Below, piece by piece: positions 41,026 through 54,700 of a stretch of 64,000 nucleotides of DNA (position 1 is the first letter of the stretch; every line of letters starts with the position of its first letter). Source of the DNA: Metaphire vulgaris (taxonomy: Eukaryota > Annelida > Clitellata > Crassiclitellata > Megascolecidae); assembly GCA_018105865.1 (NCBI GenBank), contig CM030866.1, positions 6,141,451 to 6,205,450 of the forward strand. The letters run 5' to 3'. Below the pieces are notes generated by a model. It saw only the letters and a program-made list of their open reading frames with translations. It was not told the DNA's origin and ran no database searches. The translations under genes were made by a program, and so were the position numbers.

Positions 41026-43669
41026 CTAGACTCCGAGGAGGCTGTGTAGTTCCTCGTCGTCCATGACCGGCTCCTCGTCGTCGTTGTATGGCCGCGTGTG
41101 GAAAGACGAACGATGGCTTCGCCGTTGCCGTGGCGACGCGCGCGGGACACGACGGCCGCCGTGGCTGCCGCTGCTGCTTGACTTTGATTTTGTTGCCTGA
41201 GCTACGATTAGCGCAATACGAGCCTCGAGGTCGCGATGCTCGTCAGTCTGTAGGAAAGATGCAAGAAACAAACGCATGCTAGGGCTCATCCATATAGTAC
41301 ATACATAAAAGGGCACGTTTCAACCCTTCCGCCATTGCACACACCGTACATATGCAAAATCTCCAGTAGCCAACCCCCTCAGTCAGGGTTTAATCTAGGC
41401 CGTTTCGGGGGAGGGATTTCCCTTTCCCCGAAAATTTTGGCATTCTACATTAACTAACAGCAGCACCCTAGCAGAATTCCCACCCAGCCTTGTCAGTTTC
41501 CCCCGGAGTCCAGATTAAACACTGCCCTCAGTGCATACGTTCTATATGGGTGGACCCCTAGTCAAATCTTTGGCATCAGGCACAGAAAACTTACAGGATT
41601 GCTATATGAAAGTTCATCTGTGTTAATCAAGTACAAAGAAACTTGTTGATTTCTTAGCCATTCCAAACACTACTTTTCTCTTTGGAATAAAACTTCTCTA
41701 AGAATATTTTAGCCTACTCTAAGCTACTTAAAAACAATGTGACCATAAATATAAGATTATCTGATTTTTTCATTTTGCCCTTAACATCTCTTCATACCAT
41801 TTTCACAACCTCTAAAACTTTCATAGACAACTAAATGTAAATGTGTAACAAATCTATTCTCAAACTCTTTACCATTCAAATACACTACCAATTTATCTAA
41901 ATCTGCCTTCTCTTGTTTACTCCCCTTAACTTACTTAACTGCACAATAGGAAATCTTCACCTAGCTTTTGTATTAGATACACAGCTTCAGAAGACATATT
42001 ACTGTACATTACATTACCTGTTGTAAGTGAATGGTAAGAATATAAATACATTAGCACTGAGTGTCTTAGATGTCTGGCTTTGTCAAGTAACAGCTTATTT
42101 TGGCATTCACATGGCCACTGACAGGGAGTGGAGATTAACGTGGCGCATGTAATGTTTCTCATGGCATTTGCACTGTAAGTGGCAAGGAGCACTGAAGCCA
42201 ATAGATATAGTTGCCTATCAAAATGGGTAAGTATAGCAAGCTATTGACAAAGCAGTGACACACAAATACCACACACAACAACTGGACGGTGGACAGGAAC
42301 GAAAAGAAGCAGCAAGAAGAGAGGATGAAAGTCGCTCTCAGAAAAAAAAACAGGAGAAAACCCGATTTCTTAAAAATTCCTAAATGGATTTCTATAAAAA
42401 TTTCCACACGTGTACAGCACATATTTCCCCACCGTTCTGTATATTTTCATCTCATTTGCATGTAGTTTGGCCATTTTGTGAGATATCAAAGTCAAACTTC
42501 GATTTTTACTACTGAGCCTAAATTACTACTTGACAGGCCTAAATATCTAGCTTCACATAAATTCGGTTTTATGTCAATGTTGGTAGTAGTAGTATCATGG
42601 TTTTTCTGTTGGAGTTTTTTTTTCTGAGACACCCTGTAGACAATCCTCAGGTAATTTTTCAGCCAATTTCAAACTAACCTGTGTGATGTCTTCCGCTTCT
42701 TTTGCTAACGAATTTACCCGACTCGAAGCGTCATCGGCTTTAGTCGGCGTGCTTGAAAAGGCCTCCGTTCCGTTCTGGTTAGCATCGGACGCCGCGGCCG
42801 AATTATTTTTACTCGGAGTTTCCAGCGAACCGGAATCTGTTGGAATGTCCAGGTCTTGTTTACCACCCACGGCGCCGGCAACAGGCGTGCCTGGAACGGC
42901 CTTTTCGGGCGATGATGAAGGCACTTCCGTGCTGTTTGCGAAGAGGCCGGAGAAACCGCCCGCAGTAGTCTGGGATTCTTTATTATCACTTTTGTCCTGC
43001 ATGATGTCGGGACTAACTACGACGGATGGCGAGTCGCCAGCAGCAGCCGTTTCGACCTTCACGACGCTCGGCTGGGTCGATAAAGTGTCGACCGAACTAA
43101 TGTTACTTCCGTCTAACGAATCGGTCAGCTCGGCCACTTTGACGTCTTTCAATCCGTTGGAATTGAAATTGAGATGCTTTTCATCGCTTAATAATTTTTC
43201 TAGGACAGAAAAAGAGCCACTAAACCAGTGGAAAATAATAAACAGCAGTTTCTCTCTTAATCTATAGCTACTTCAAGAAAGATTAAGCGCACAAGAATAA
43301 GCACAGCTACTACTGTACTACTTTCCAAAGCGCTATATAAATTTACGAGATTTTACTTACTCACTTAACCCTTAAACCACCACACCCGAGTGTACTCGGC
43401 TACATTGCATATAGCTGCAAAGTAACTGGTGGTTTAAGGGTTAAATACTTCATAGACTGTTCGTCAATAATAAGGAACTCTCAAATGGCTTCTAAGGTAT
43501 TATAACAGTGCACTATCCCTACATAAATCAATATCCATATATCTCTCTACCATGATGTAGCATAAAAGTGGTAAATTTAGATAAAATGACAATAAAAAGA
43601 CAAGATTTCATATTGGCAATGCACCTAAATCATTTTATAAACTGAATCTAATATAAATGCCTATGTGGC

Positions 43670-43719
<50 letters not shown>

Positions 43720-45727
43720 AGTTCGAAATAGCCAGGTCTTTAAGAGCTTCTTAAACGTATCTAGTGACGGTGATCTACGTAATTTTAATTAAACAAAACT
43801 GAACTTTAAAAATACGACGCATGGAAATGGTCAGTAGACATTTACCTCATCAGCAAATCTTTCACAAATTATTTTCAATTTTATTTGGAGACATGCCTTC
43901 AGCTGCACCAAACCACATTATAAGACTTACTGTTTAGAGATAACACAGTGTTAGAATTCAGTTCAATACCAATAGAATACCTGTAGATTGAACATCGGCT
44001 TTGCCTTCGGTAGTTTCAAGCACAGTGACAGGTTTCAAATCAGTCGATTCAAGTTTTTCAGAACTTCCTTTTGCTTCATCCCGCAACTTACGTTCCTTCT
44101 CTTGTGTGTTGAAGGCGGCCATTTCACGAGAAAATACCTATTTAGGAAAATCCAAAACAGATACAATAAACAGTTATTTTAAAAAGTACAGAAATTTATG
44201 CATTTTAAACATAAATGTTGCCACTTGACAAGATGAAAAAACATATAAATTAAACTAAATATAATATAAGAAAATATAAGAATAGTGTGAAATGCTTAAA
44301 AGGTAAAGGTAGGTCCCGTACTCGAGTCCGAGCATTGGGTTCCGGCGCTTATCTCCGGCCTGGGCAATCAGCGACGTAGGTGGTATAATCCATTAATCTG
44401 GGGTAGGTTGCCATTACTTTCCCCCAGACCCCACGTTTTACCTTGCAGCTTTAACGCCGCTCCTCATTTATCACCGCCCTCTAGCGAGTAAGGCTGAGTC
44501 GACCTTAGGGCTCCTGCGGGAATTGAACCCGCGACCTTCTGCTCCACCGTCCAGCGTTGTTACCACTCTTCTAACTTCCCGCCCCGTGAAATGCTTACGT
44601 ACACATAAAAATTAAAACACAACTACATAGAACATATTTTTTCCAACGCTGCAACAAAAATCTCGTACAAAGATATTTGCACACCTGAGCAAAGTCATCT
44701 CCATCCTTAACTGTGAAGACCTTTTTGAATTTCCTATAAATTTCTTCTGCCCAGTGTCGTATCTTGTCACTGCCTTTGTATTTGCGACACTAACACAAAA
44801 CACATTTTAAATATACACACACATATTTTCAAAAATAAATATATATTTTTTAAAACAAATATGTATATGTTTTGACGCATATTTTCAAACATATATATAT
44901 TTTTATGTAAAAAATTGTATGCCCTCGGTACTTAGTTCCTGAATACGGACTTGTCTGTGTGTGAGTGTGTCTCCATGAATTTTCTCATAAGACCTTTGGG
45001 AACTCCATACCGAGAGATAAATACATATATATATATACGCACACATACATATACATACTGCATATATACACATGTAATATGCTCAACAAACCACAAGTGA
45101 CAGCAGTAATCCTCTTATATATTCTACTGTTCACCATTCATCTTCAATGTGCAGCTTGGTCGCGATTTAGGAACATGAACATCCAAGCAATCAGTATAGT
45201 GGGGCAAGTGAGATGAAGTAGAAGAAAACGGCAGTTAGAAAGTTCAATTATAAGTGATAATAAGAATAAAAAAATATGTAGCGACAGTACTTTCCACCAA
45301 CCACTAATTTCCGCTCAACACCAATAGTTCTCATAAAAGAGAGCCCAAAGCGTGCCTCAAAACTTGCGCTATACAAGTTCTCTAATCTAAAAGTGTCATC
45401 TTTAATAAGCTAATTTAAAATGAAGTGCTAATAAATTTGCAGAATACAAGTACAATGTATGATAAAAATCAACTTACTTTCTTAATCGTCGAGACAATCG
45501 AAGGATTTTTGATGATCATCGTTCTGCTCAAATCAAGGGCCTCCAGTTCTTTCATAATAGCGATACATTTCTCGATATCCTGATAAAAATGTACACATTG
45601 ACAATTACATGATTGAAACAATGACCCTCAGTTATTCATTTCTTTGTTCTCAAATTCTGAAGACATCTCCCCATGAGACCATGCTTAACATAGCCACAAG
45701 AGAACTGCATTTAAGATGATGATGATG

Positions 45728-45761
<34 letters not shown>

Positions 45762-48700
45762 TAATAAATAACAATAATAAAATTTAATATCCAATATAAT
45801 CTGTATTTAATTTAATAATGGAAAAAGCAAACTGTTACCGTATTGGCAAAACTTAGCGATTTCTTGATCTCTTCCTCCATCTGCATCACCTTCTTCTCAG
45901 TTACAGCCACTAACAACAAAAACAAATAACCACATGAAACACAGACAATATCTCAGACGTTAAACATTACACATAATAAATTCCTGCACACAAAAGTACA
46001 ACATCAACAGTATCCTGCACAACATAGAGAAAAACACCAGAAAAATATAACACATAAGCCCACAGGCCCCAACTACATGTGCCATTTCGCTAAGTGACCC
46101 TTTAGCCTGAAGGGTTCATAGCCTGTTGGGCCCAAGGGTTATGTATATAAATAATACATGACAGTCCAGAATGTGCGTTGAAGGCAGCTGTTTTGAAGAT
46201 TATCACACTAAGTCCGACTTTTTGTTATTATATTCCCATCACATAGTTCTCTCCATCTCCCATACTCGGACAGTTCTTGGTTCTCGTGCTTTCTCAGTGG
46301 CCACCCCAAAACTCTGGAACTCATTGCCTCAGCATGTTCGCATTGCAAATTCATTACAAATTTTTAGAGCAAGATTAAAAACCCATCTTTTTGACCGGGC
46401 TTATCCACCATAGACTGTCACCCGTTTGTCCGGCCGGATACCCTGGATTTGACCTGGATCTTTAGTGATTTGGATTTGGTGTGCCATTGGTTGATGCTCC
46501 TGTGCATTATGAAAGTGGCGCTATAGAAGTTTAAGATTAGATTAGATCACATGTACTTTTTACATGAAGCTGAAATGTTGACATTATGACATGAAAGAGT
46601 TAAATACAGTCAGAATCAGTCCGCAGATCCCTTAACGAGACAAATACACTACGGAGAGGTAAGACAACAATGTGAAGAAAGTTGGTCGAATTAATTAGGC
46701 AACAAAACTCCGGTAGCAAAGCCTGGCTCTGATGGAAACCTGTGGTGCCACATTATACCGTGATAAGCAGTGAAAAGAAATAGAGCAAAATACCAGTAGC
46801 TTACAATGAATTCGTTCTTTCTTCTTTTGTTCGTATTTCAATTTTTTCTTCAATTCTTTCTCCTCTTCTTTTGATTTTCTGTAAAGCCATCAAAATACCA
46901 GACAATAAAATTGAAAACATGGCATATGAAATTATTTTTCTGTTGAAGTTAAATTCATCTCCGGTTAAGTGATTCTCAAATGCATAATCACAATTTTGTA
47001 AAAGCTTAGATTTTCAATAAAATTACACATACATTACTTTACATTATATTATTTTACACATACATACCCTGACTTATCAGAATGTCGAGTACTCAAGTCT
47101 TTTTCACTTCTTTCCTTGTGCTCCTTTTTGTTTTCACCCCGCTTGTTCTCTTGTCTAGGCTCACCATCTACAATTTCTTTCTTAGCATCCCTCTTTTTCA
47201 AACCTTCTTGTTGCTCTCCCTAAAAACAAACATTTGTTTAAAATGAAGAATAAAGGTTCAACTAATAAATAACAGATTTACAAGGTCAGGTCAGGTCATC
47301 GTCCTCTAGCTGTGTCCAGCTATTGACTTCTCCATGACATCTCTCCAAAGTTCTCTGTCCTTTGCTATTTCTTCCAAAGTCATTCGGAGTCTTCCGTCAG
47401 GTTTTCCATTGAGATTCAGCCCTGCCATGAGCAGATCCTCTTCCAATCCATCCATCCATCGTCTTTTCGGTTTACAATAATATTTAGATTTACAAGACTA
47501 TATATAAATCAGCATTTCCAAATGTCAGACTTTTCAAATGCTGTAAGAAGAGAGAAAACTGATATAACAACAAAAACAATACACAATATTAACCCTTTTG
47601 CCACGTAAGGCCTATCTAGGCTTCATAACACTGGTTACAGGGATTGCATGGGTGAAAGGGTTAAGAAAATTCACACACCACATAATAAATTTGGCACATA
47701 CCCTTTTTTTGTCCCTGCTTCCATCCCTCTTTTCCTTGTTCTGACTTCCACTCTACAACATAAGCAACTGCAAATTAACCCTTGTATTCTGATGTCTGCA
47801 ATGCACCTCAGAGATATGTCAAAGACGGCACACAGCAGGGCCGATATTAAAAACAACAACAACAATTAATTAATATTAAACGACAAAGCTAATAAATTAA
47901 AATCATACGGGAGCAAAAGTAACTTTTACTTCAGAAAGGCATGACAATTTTACCCTAAACGTTATGAAAAAGGGAGTAGGAATCCATTTCACCATAGAGT
48001 CCAGAGGTAACCAAATACCAAATGAACTTGCCTCTGGATGGAAAAGTTAATGAAAGAATTAGGCCATTAGACTACAAAGTCAATGGTCTAACTGATAGGC
48101 AAATGGGCCAAGAGTCAAAGCCTAAAGTGTTTATTTTGGCTGCTTTAACCCAAGGCACTGAAAATAGAGATGTCATGGAGAAGTCAAGAGATCTTATAAA
48201 TGAAAAATAGATAGATGAAATTATGCCCAAAGCCACTGCTTGTAAACGTTTTCTTCGGTTTTCTCAACATTCATTCATTATACTCACAATAGGTTCATCC
48301 TTTTTAGTAATTTTTTCTTTACTGGTTTCCCTTTCTTTTTCCCTTCGTTCGGAGACCTTAGGAGATTTCACGTCTGACGAGATAAGCAATTCAGAGCTAT
48401 CGTTCGCCTGCTCTTCGGTTTTTGTCCGTTCATCTTTGTTGATTTTATTTCTAAAACTAATGTCATGTAATACCAATATCACGTAATATCATTAATATCA
48501 CGTAATATCAAATAATATCATTAATATCTAGTAATATCATTAATATGGGGCAGGAAGTTAGCAGAGTGGTAACAACATTGGGTGATGGAGCAGGAGGTCG
48601 CAGGTTCGAGTCCTGCAGGAGCCCTAAAGGTTGACTCAGCCTTTTTCGTGGTGGTAAAATGAGGATCAGTGGTAAAAATCCATGCGATAAGTCAAACAGG

Positions 48701-51700
48701 TATGCTACGCGATACACTAGCCCCGTATCCTCATGGTGTTGAACGCCTGGTTGAGGGCTATAGCAATGGAGATCAGCGCCCGTCCTATGAGCCCGTGAGG
48801 CTTGGGAAGGACTTTGACTGTCATTACTATACAATGTTAAATTAACGAAGACAGTTTATCTGCGTATTTCATAAATGCACATAAAAAGCACGGCAGAGCA
48901 CGCAAATTATTCAGGACAAAAGCAGCCTACCTCCCATCGTCCAAACTCGATTCAGTCGAGCTGACAACAGTCTCTCTCTTAGCTGCAGGCTTAGCTGCAA
49001 GTAAAACAATTCTAATCAAAGCACAGAGTCAAATACACAGCAAATGAAAAGGACTCTGCTGAGAAAGACTCATGCTCATTTTTTTAAAAGTCATTTTTCC
49101 CATATATGCTAATTGGCTCCATAATTTCAATTTTGGAATATAAATAATACAAAAGATATAGAAACCTTTGGAAGAACGCTTTTGATATCTGCCGGATGCT
49201 TTCCCTCTGTCTTGGTTGTTTCTTTTTGAAGATTTAGGAACAAATTCCTCTTCATCATCGTCTTCGTCGCTAGTTTTAGACGAATGCGATCCCTCTTCGG
49301 ATTTCTCTTCGTCGACACTCATTGGTTCGTTCTCTTTGGGGGATCTGCCCTCACAACCGCCCTTTTTGGCACTCTTGCTGCCACTTCTTGAATCATCATC
49401 GTCATCATCATCATCACCACTGCTTGATGCTTTGCGTGATCTAAACGCGGACTTTCGCGAACGCTGCAGCCACATAAAAAATCAAGAAAAACATTATTAT
49501 TTCCGAATTATTTAAACCATTTGCGTGAAAAAATTCATATCAACCTGGGCACAAAATTACAGACATTTCTACTATGTTAAGCATCCAAAATGGCAATAAA
49601 CCTACGTGCAGGAAACCGGCAACATTTCTTACTATCCAACTGTCACAAGAAACCACACAGAAAAGTTGCTTCATGTCAAAGTCATCTTATAGTTATACAC
49701 AATAGAAACATGTAGCTAAGAATTGACTATATATGCAACACATGCATAATAAACCGGTTATAAGATTTCTCAAATTCAATAAATGCCAATATAATTTATT
49801 AATTTTCACTTACAGAGCCACTGCTGTCTTTTCTTGCTCGCTTCGCAGGAGGCATTCGAATGCCAGACGACCTTCTATTGCTCGTCTGTAGCAGACAAAA
49901 AACACGCAACAGTCGGTTAATCCATATTTCAATCATGAATCCATATTTCAATCATGAATCCATATTTTAATCATATATTCATATTTCAATGATGAATCTA
50001 TATTTCAATATGAATCAACCATGAATCCATATTTCAATCAAGAATCCATATTTCAGCCAAGAATCCATATTTCAACCATGAATTCATTTTCAATCAATTA
50101 CTTATTAACTTAGAATATATAAACAAAACAAAATGACTAATAAGAATCAGCACAAAGAAAAGGAACTCATTCAATAACATAAAATTTAAACTCGAATAAC
50201 TACAGCAGAAAAACCATATAGCCTGAAATATATGCAGATATATCATGGGTAAATGAAAATTTATCATAATGAATTAATGCTAATTTGTCAAGCCAGGGTA
50301 ATAAGGTCATAAAAAAGCTAACGAATTCCAATAGACATAGTTTTACCTTCTTTTGCGGTAACACATCAGTGCTATCTTTACTCAAGTCATCATCATCATC
50401 GCTCAAATTGTCGATCTCTCTGCTGCTGTCTCTTTCCTCTTCTTCGCGCTAATTTACAAGATCCAAACACCATAGTCTCATTCAATGTTCAAACTATCCA
50501 TCATCTCAACCGTCTTAAAAACATTAACAAGTGAAAAGTCTATATTCCCATTCCCAAACTCTCAAGCTCATCGCACACAAAGACTAAAATCTATAGACAC
50601 ATAAAACAATCACGTATACAGCGTAAAGCGCTCTAAAATCTTTAAACACATAAAACAAAACGCATAAAGTGTAAAGCGCTCTTGACTTTGGCCCTTCCTC
50701 CACGTTTCTGCGGCTGTGCTACATAAATTGACTAACCAACTAACTAACTAACTAACTAATCACAGAAACATGACAGTATAGCTGCCCAAACAACAATGAC
50801 CATCTAATAAGGTTCCAACAGCAACTCTCATTACACTGTCCCAATTGTCTAAAACTTGTGGTGATATCCATGGCAGGCAGCTTGTTACTTACTTACTAAA
50901 CAGTTAACCTGTACGTTAATACATGCTCACAAAAACGAAGATCTTTAAAAATATAAGTATTGATAATATTATTAATTATAAACCAACCGGTACATAGAAA
51001 TAAAAGAACAGACAGGAAGATGGCAGATTGGTAAAACGCTTGACAGGCACATGGGTTCAAGACACATAGGAGCCATAAAGGTCGACTCAGCCTTCATTCA
51101 CCAGATGGCGGTGGCAACCAAGTAGTGGTTTAGTCGTAAAGTGAACAGGCACTTTACATTAGAACACCGGCCCTCGTTATCATGCAGCTTGCACTAGTTT
51201 CTTGGCCAAGGGCCTTAAAATGGAAATCAGCGCCACTCCTGGGAGCCCTCGAGTGCAAGAGAAACAGCCACAATTTACTTTTTATGTAGAAATAATAAAA
51301 GGCAACCATACCGAGATAGATTTTTCTCTCGGCTTTCGTTGCCTACCACTGGATCCATGCTGTGGATGCAAATGCAAAACCAAAGGACAATCAATGCACA
51401 AATTTCAAAACATTGCAGTATTGATAGCAGCCAGTGGCTTTCATAGGTTTCAACGATGGGCAAACAAGTTGACAGATAGCACAAATGACTGGTGATTGAC
51501 AGGTGACATTAGTGGCTGGTGATTGACATATGACACCGCTGGCTGATGATTGACAGATAGATGCTAGCTCATCCTGAATAATAAATAAGTAGCAGCTGAG
51601 CTGAAACATTGCAATTCTCGTACTCGTATATGAATTTTGGGATTTTTAGCTAACTGAGATTTCAAGACTATGATCCAGAAGCAAGTTTTATTTTTAAGGT

Positions 51701-54700
51701 AAAGATAATTCTAGATTAATACCTAAATTAAGACCTGAAGCATTGCTTCAATAAAGCAAGAATACTTGAAGCGAATAGAATTTTTATAGAATTTTATTTT
51801 AAAGTACCAAAATGGAACAATGTTCCCGCAGTGAGGTACCCTAAGAATGTGGTAGTAACAATAGTAAATTATCAATATGAAATAACTAGCAGACAATTAA
51901 CATAAGTCCTTGAGATATATGAGATATATACCTTCACCCGAGACTTTGCCACTGCTTTCAAATTACGCTCAGTGCTTGCATCCTACACACAAATCATTAT
52001 TAATAGTCTGGCTAATCACATTGATAATCAAACTGACATAAATACATCTTCAATCGACCACAGATATTCCTATAAACCCATTTTAATAATGCAACTGATG
52101 GCTTTAGAGGGAACATATTTCCAGAAAACTCAGATTAAAACTTCTTTTCAGCCGCCAAAATTTGGGAGGAGACACAATTTTTAAGTCCTGTGATAATGCA
52201 AGCCACGTATTTGGTATCACACAATGGTAGCTACAAAGCAAAATCACAATCAGCAATTGCCCAGGAAAATCGACATGATCCAGTAAATTGAGTGACAGTT
52301 GGACATAATTTACATATTCCATCCAACCTAATCAACTAAACAACATCTGAAAATACACTTCAATCAAACACACAAAATTATACTCTGTCAACACCAGTAC
52401 ACTTATTAATTTAATACTAATTCAGTAAACACCAAATTAAACACAGAAATATGAGTTATCCTCCAAAGTTAGCCTGATCCCTTGGCCTCAAGGATTTTCA
52501 TAACCAAAAAGTTATGAAACTGGAATACTGGTTTTACTAGCCTATCTCTAAAACACTGCAAAAAGCTACAAATGCAGTTACAAGAACTTTTAAATAGCAC
52601 AATACATAAGTCACGTTCAACTATTCATCCTGCAATCCAATTTCATGGATTCTCATTATCTGATAACGCGACAAAAGCAAAATCTTTTGTTTTATTAACC
52701 ACCTGACATCGACTCGATGCCGAGCGTTGTCATAAATGTCCATTAGCCTATGCGGCATAATGACAAGTGCTGTCAAATAGAAGCATGTAATTATTAGTAT
52801 GGAAATCTTAGTATGTAAATATTAGTATGGAAATCTTAGTATGTAAATATTAGTATGGAAATCTTAGTATGTAAATATTAGTATGTAAATATTAGGATGT
52901 AAATATTAGGATATAAATATTAGTATGTAAATATCAGTATGTAAATATTAGTATGTAAATATTAGTATGTATTCCCAGTGTCTTGTAAAGGTCTATTGGC
53001 GGCAATAGTGAATTGCCTGATATTCACAGTATTGAATAGATATTTTTGACAACTGGGCAGTGATATCTGGCTGGAAATCACATGACCTCAGTGATGCCTG
53101 ACAAGTCTTGTGCCCGGATTTAGGAAGAGGAATCTAGCAGCAGCAAATACATTTCCATATAGCAGTCAAGGGGTTAAGCAGACTCAAAGCACTGACTCAT
53201 TTCACATTTCATTCAAGTGACAACTGTTAAAGGGTCCTTGCCTTCAGCGTTTGCCATGTCTATGGTGCTATAAAAATAGTCATAATAATAATAATAATAA
53301 TAATAATAAAATAATAAAATGCATTAATAGTCACAAATATGCTTTAACCCCTTAACTGGGGAACAAATCTGTAACTCAAAGTAAACTGGATGGCTATGAG
53401 CCGTCGCGCCCGGTTAAGGGGTTAACAGCATGTTAGGGATACCTAGAATACCATTCCAGGCCTGACATGCATGCTAGCAATTACGCAACAAGCATAGCAA
53501 ACTTTAAACAAAGGAGACAAAGAAGCAATGCTTACAGAATGTGACGAACTGTCTCTAACACTGTCGCCGCTGCTGTGCCTTCGTTTTGCATTGCGTTTGC
53601 CGGCAGTTGATACCGAGGACTGTCTTCGAGGCTTGAGTCGTAACAAAGTACAACGAAAGGTACATTTCATCGCAACATTCCAATCGAAATGTCGCTGCAA
53701 CCTTCTCCTAGAAAGCTTTTCACTAAAACCCACAATGCTGCTCTCACGTCATTTCAAATTATAGTTTTTTGTAAAACGTAAACAAGCCATGCAAAACTAA
53801 GAAAACAAGTTACTTTTGGCGTCTTCTGCTTAGACTTTTTTGCTGCTTTTTCCACCATGTCTTCATCGCTGTTCTCTTCCTCCCCCTTTTCACTCTCATC
53901 CGCTTTCTCTTCCCTCCAACATTCATACTCCTAAAACAACAAAATTTAACACACGGCTGAAACAGAAGCACAGCACAGCCAGATCGCAAATGGAGGCCTT
54001 AACCCATTGGACCCATAAGGTCGATATTTCAGCTTCCTAACATATTGGTTATATGGATTGCCGGGCCGAAACGGTTAATACAAAACTGATTCTTCAAGGA
54101 AAGGAATTTTGACATGGAATTTTAATTCACAAAGTAATAATAGAACAGAAAATTTATTCATCATCAGTTCATGAGTTATACAACATCATACTTCCCTATG
54201 TCTTGAGTCTCCCAGTGCTAGTTAACCCCTTTACCGTGCATTTAACTGTAACTCAATGTAAAATGGACAGATATATTCGGGGGTCCCTGGTAAAAGAGTT
54301 AAAAGATATATATGCATTGTCATATATTAGATTTCAAAACTGAGCTAAACAAGCCCTTAATTAAAGTACATGATTATTTAAGTAACAAGAAAGTAAGTAT
54401 ATGATAAATAACAAGTAATAAGAAATGTACTTGTGAGCATATGATCCACACAATTTCATGAATATGCAAGACAATATTAACTATAATGCAACAGGCCATA
54501 AGCAATTAGTCTAGTTTAACCCCTTGGTACCGTAAGGCCAATATTTTGGCTTCATAACAGGTTAGTTACCCGGATTGCTGGGGCGTAAAGGTTAACAATA
54601 CAAGCTTCTGAAAATAATCAACACATTTACCTTTCCCAGAAAATTGACAAATGGTCGATTTACAATTTCATCAAGACCCTCATTGAATCCTCTTCTTTTC

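Noticed and set aside
41088..41282. Plus-strand frame over the last PSIP1-like exon
   Set aside because: Shadow of the minus-strand terminal exon, which continues the gene in phase and ends at a TAG.
42683..43267. 194-codon plus-strand frame
   Set aside because: It is the antisense of the large PSIP1-like exon 43199-42679, whose minus frame is spliced in phase with its neighbours.
48590..48625. Possible tRNA gene (good B box)
   Set aside because: Box A and box B are present, but they belong to a SINE found repeatedly in the window; no cloverleaf with acceptor stem was made out.
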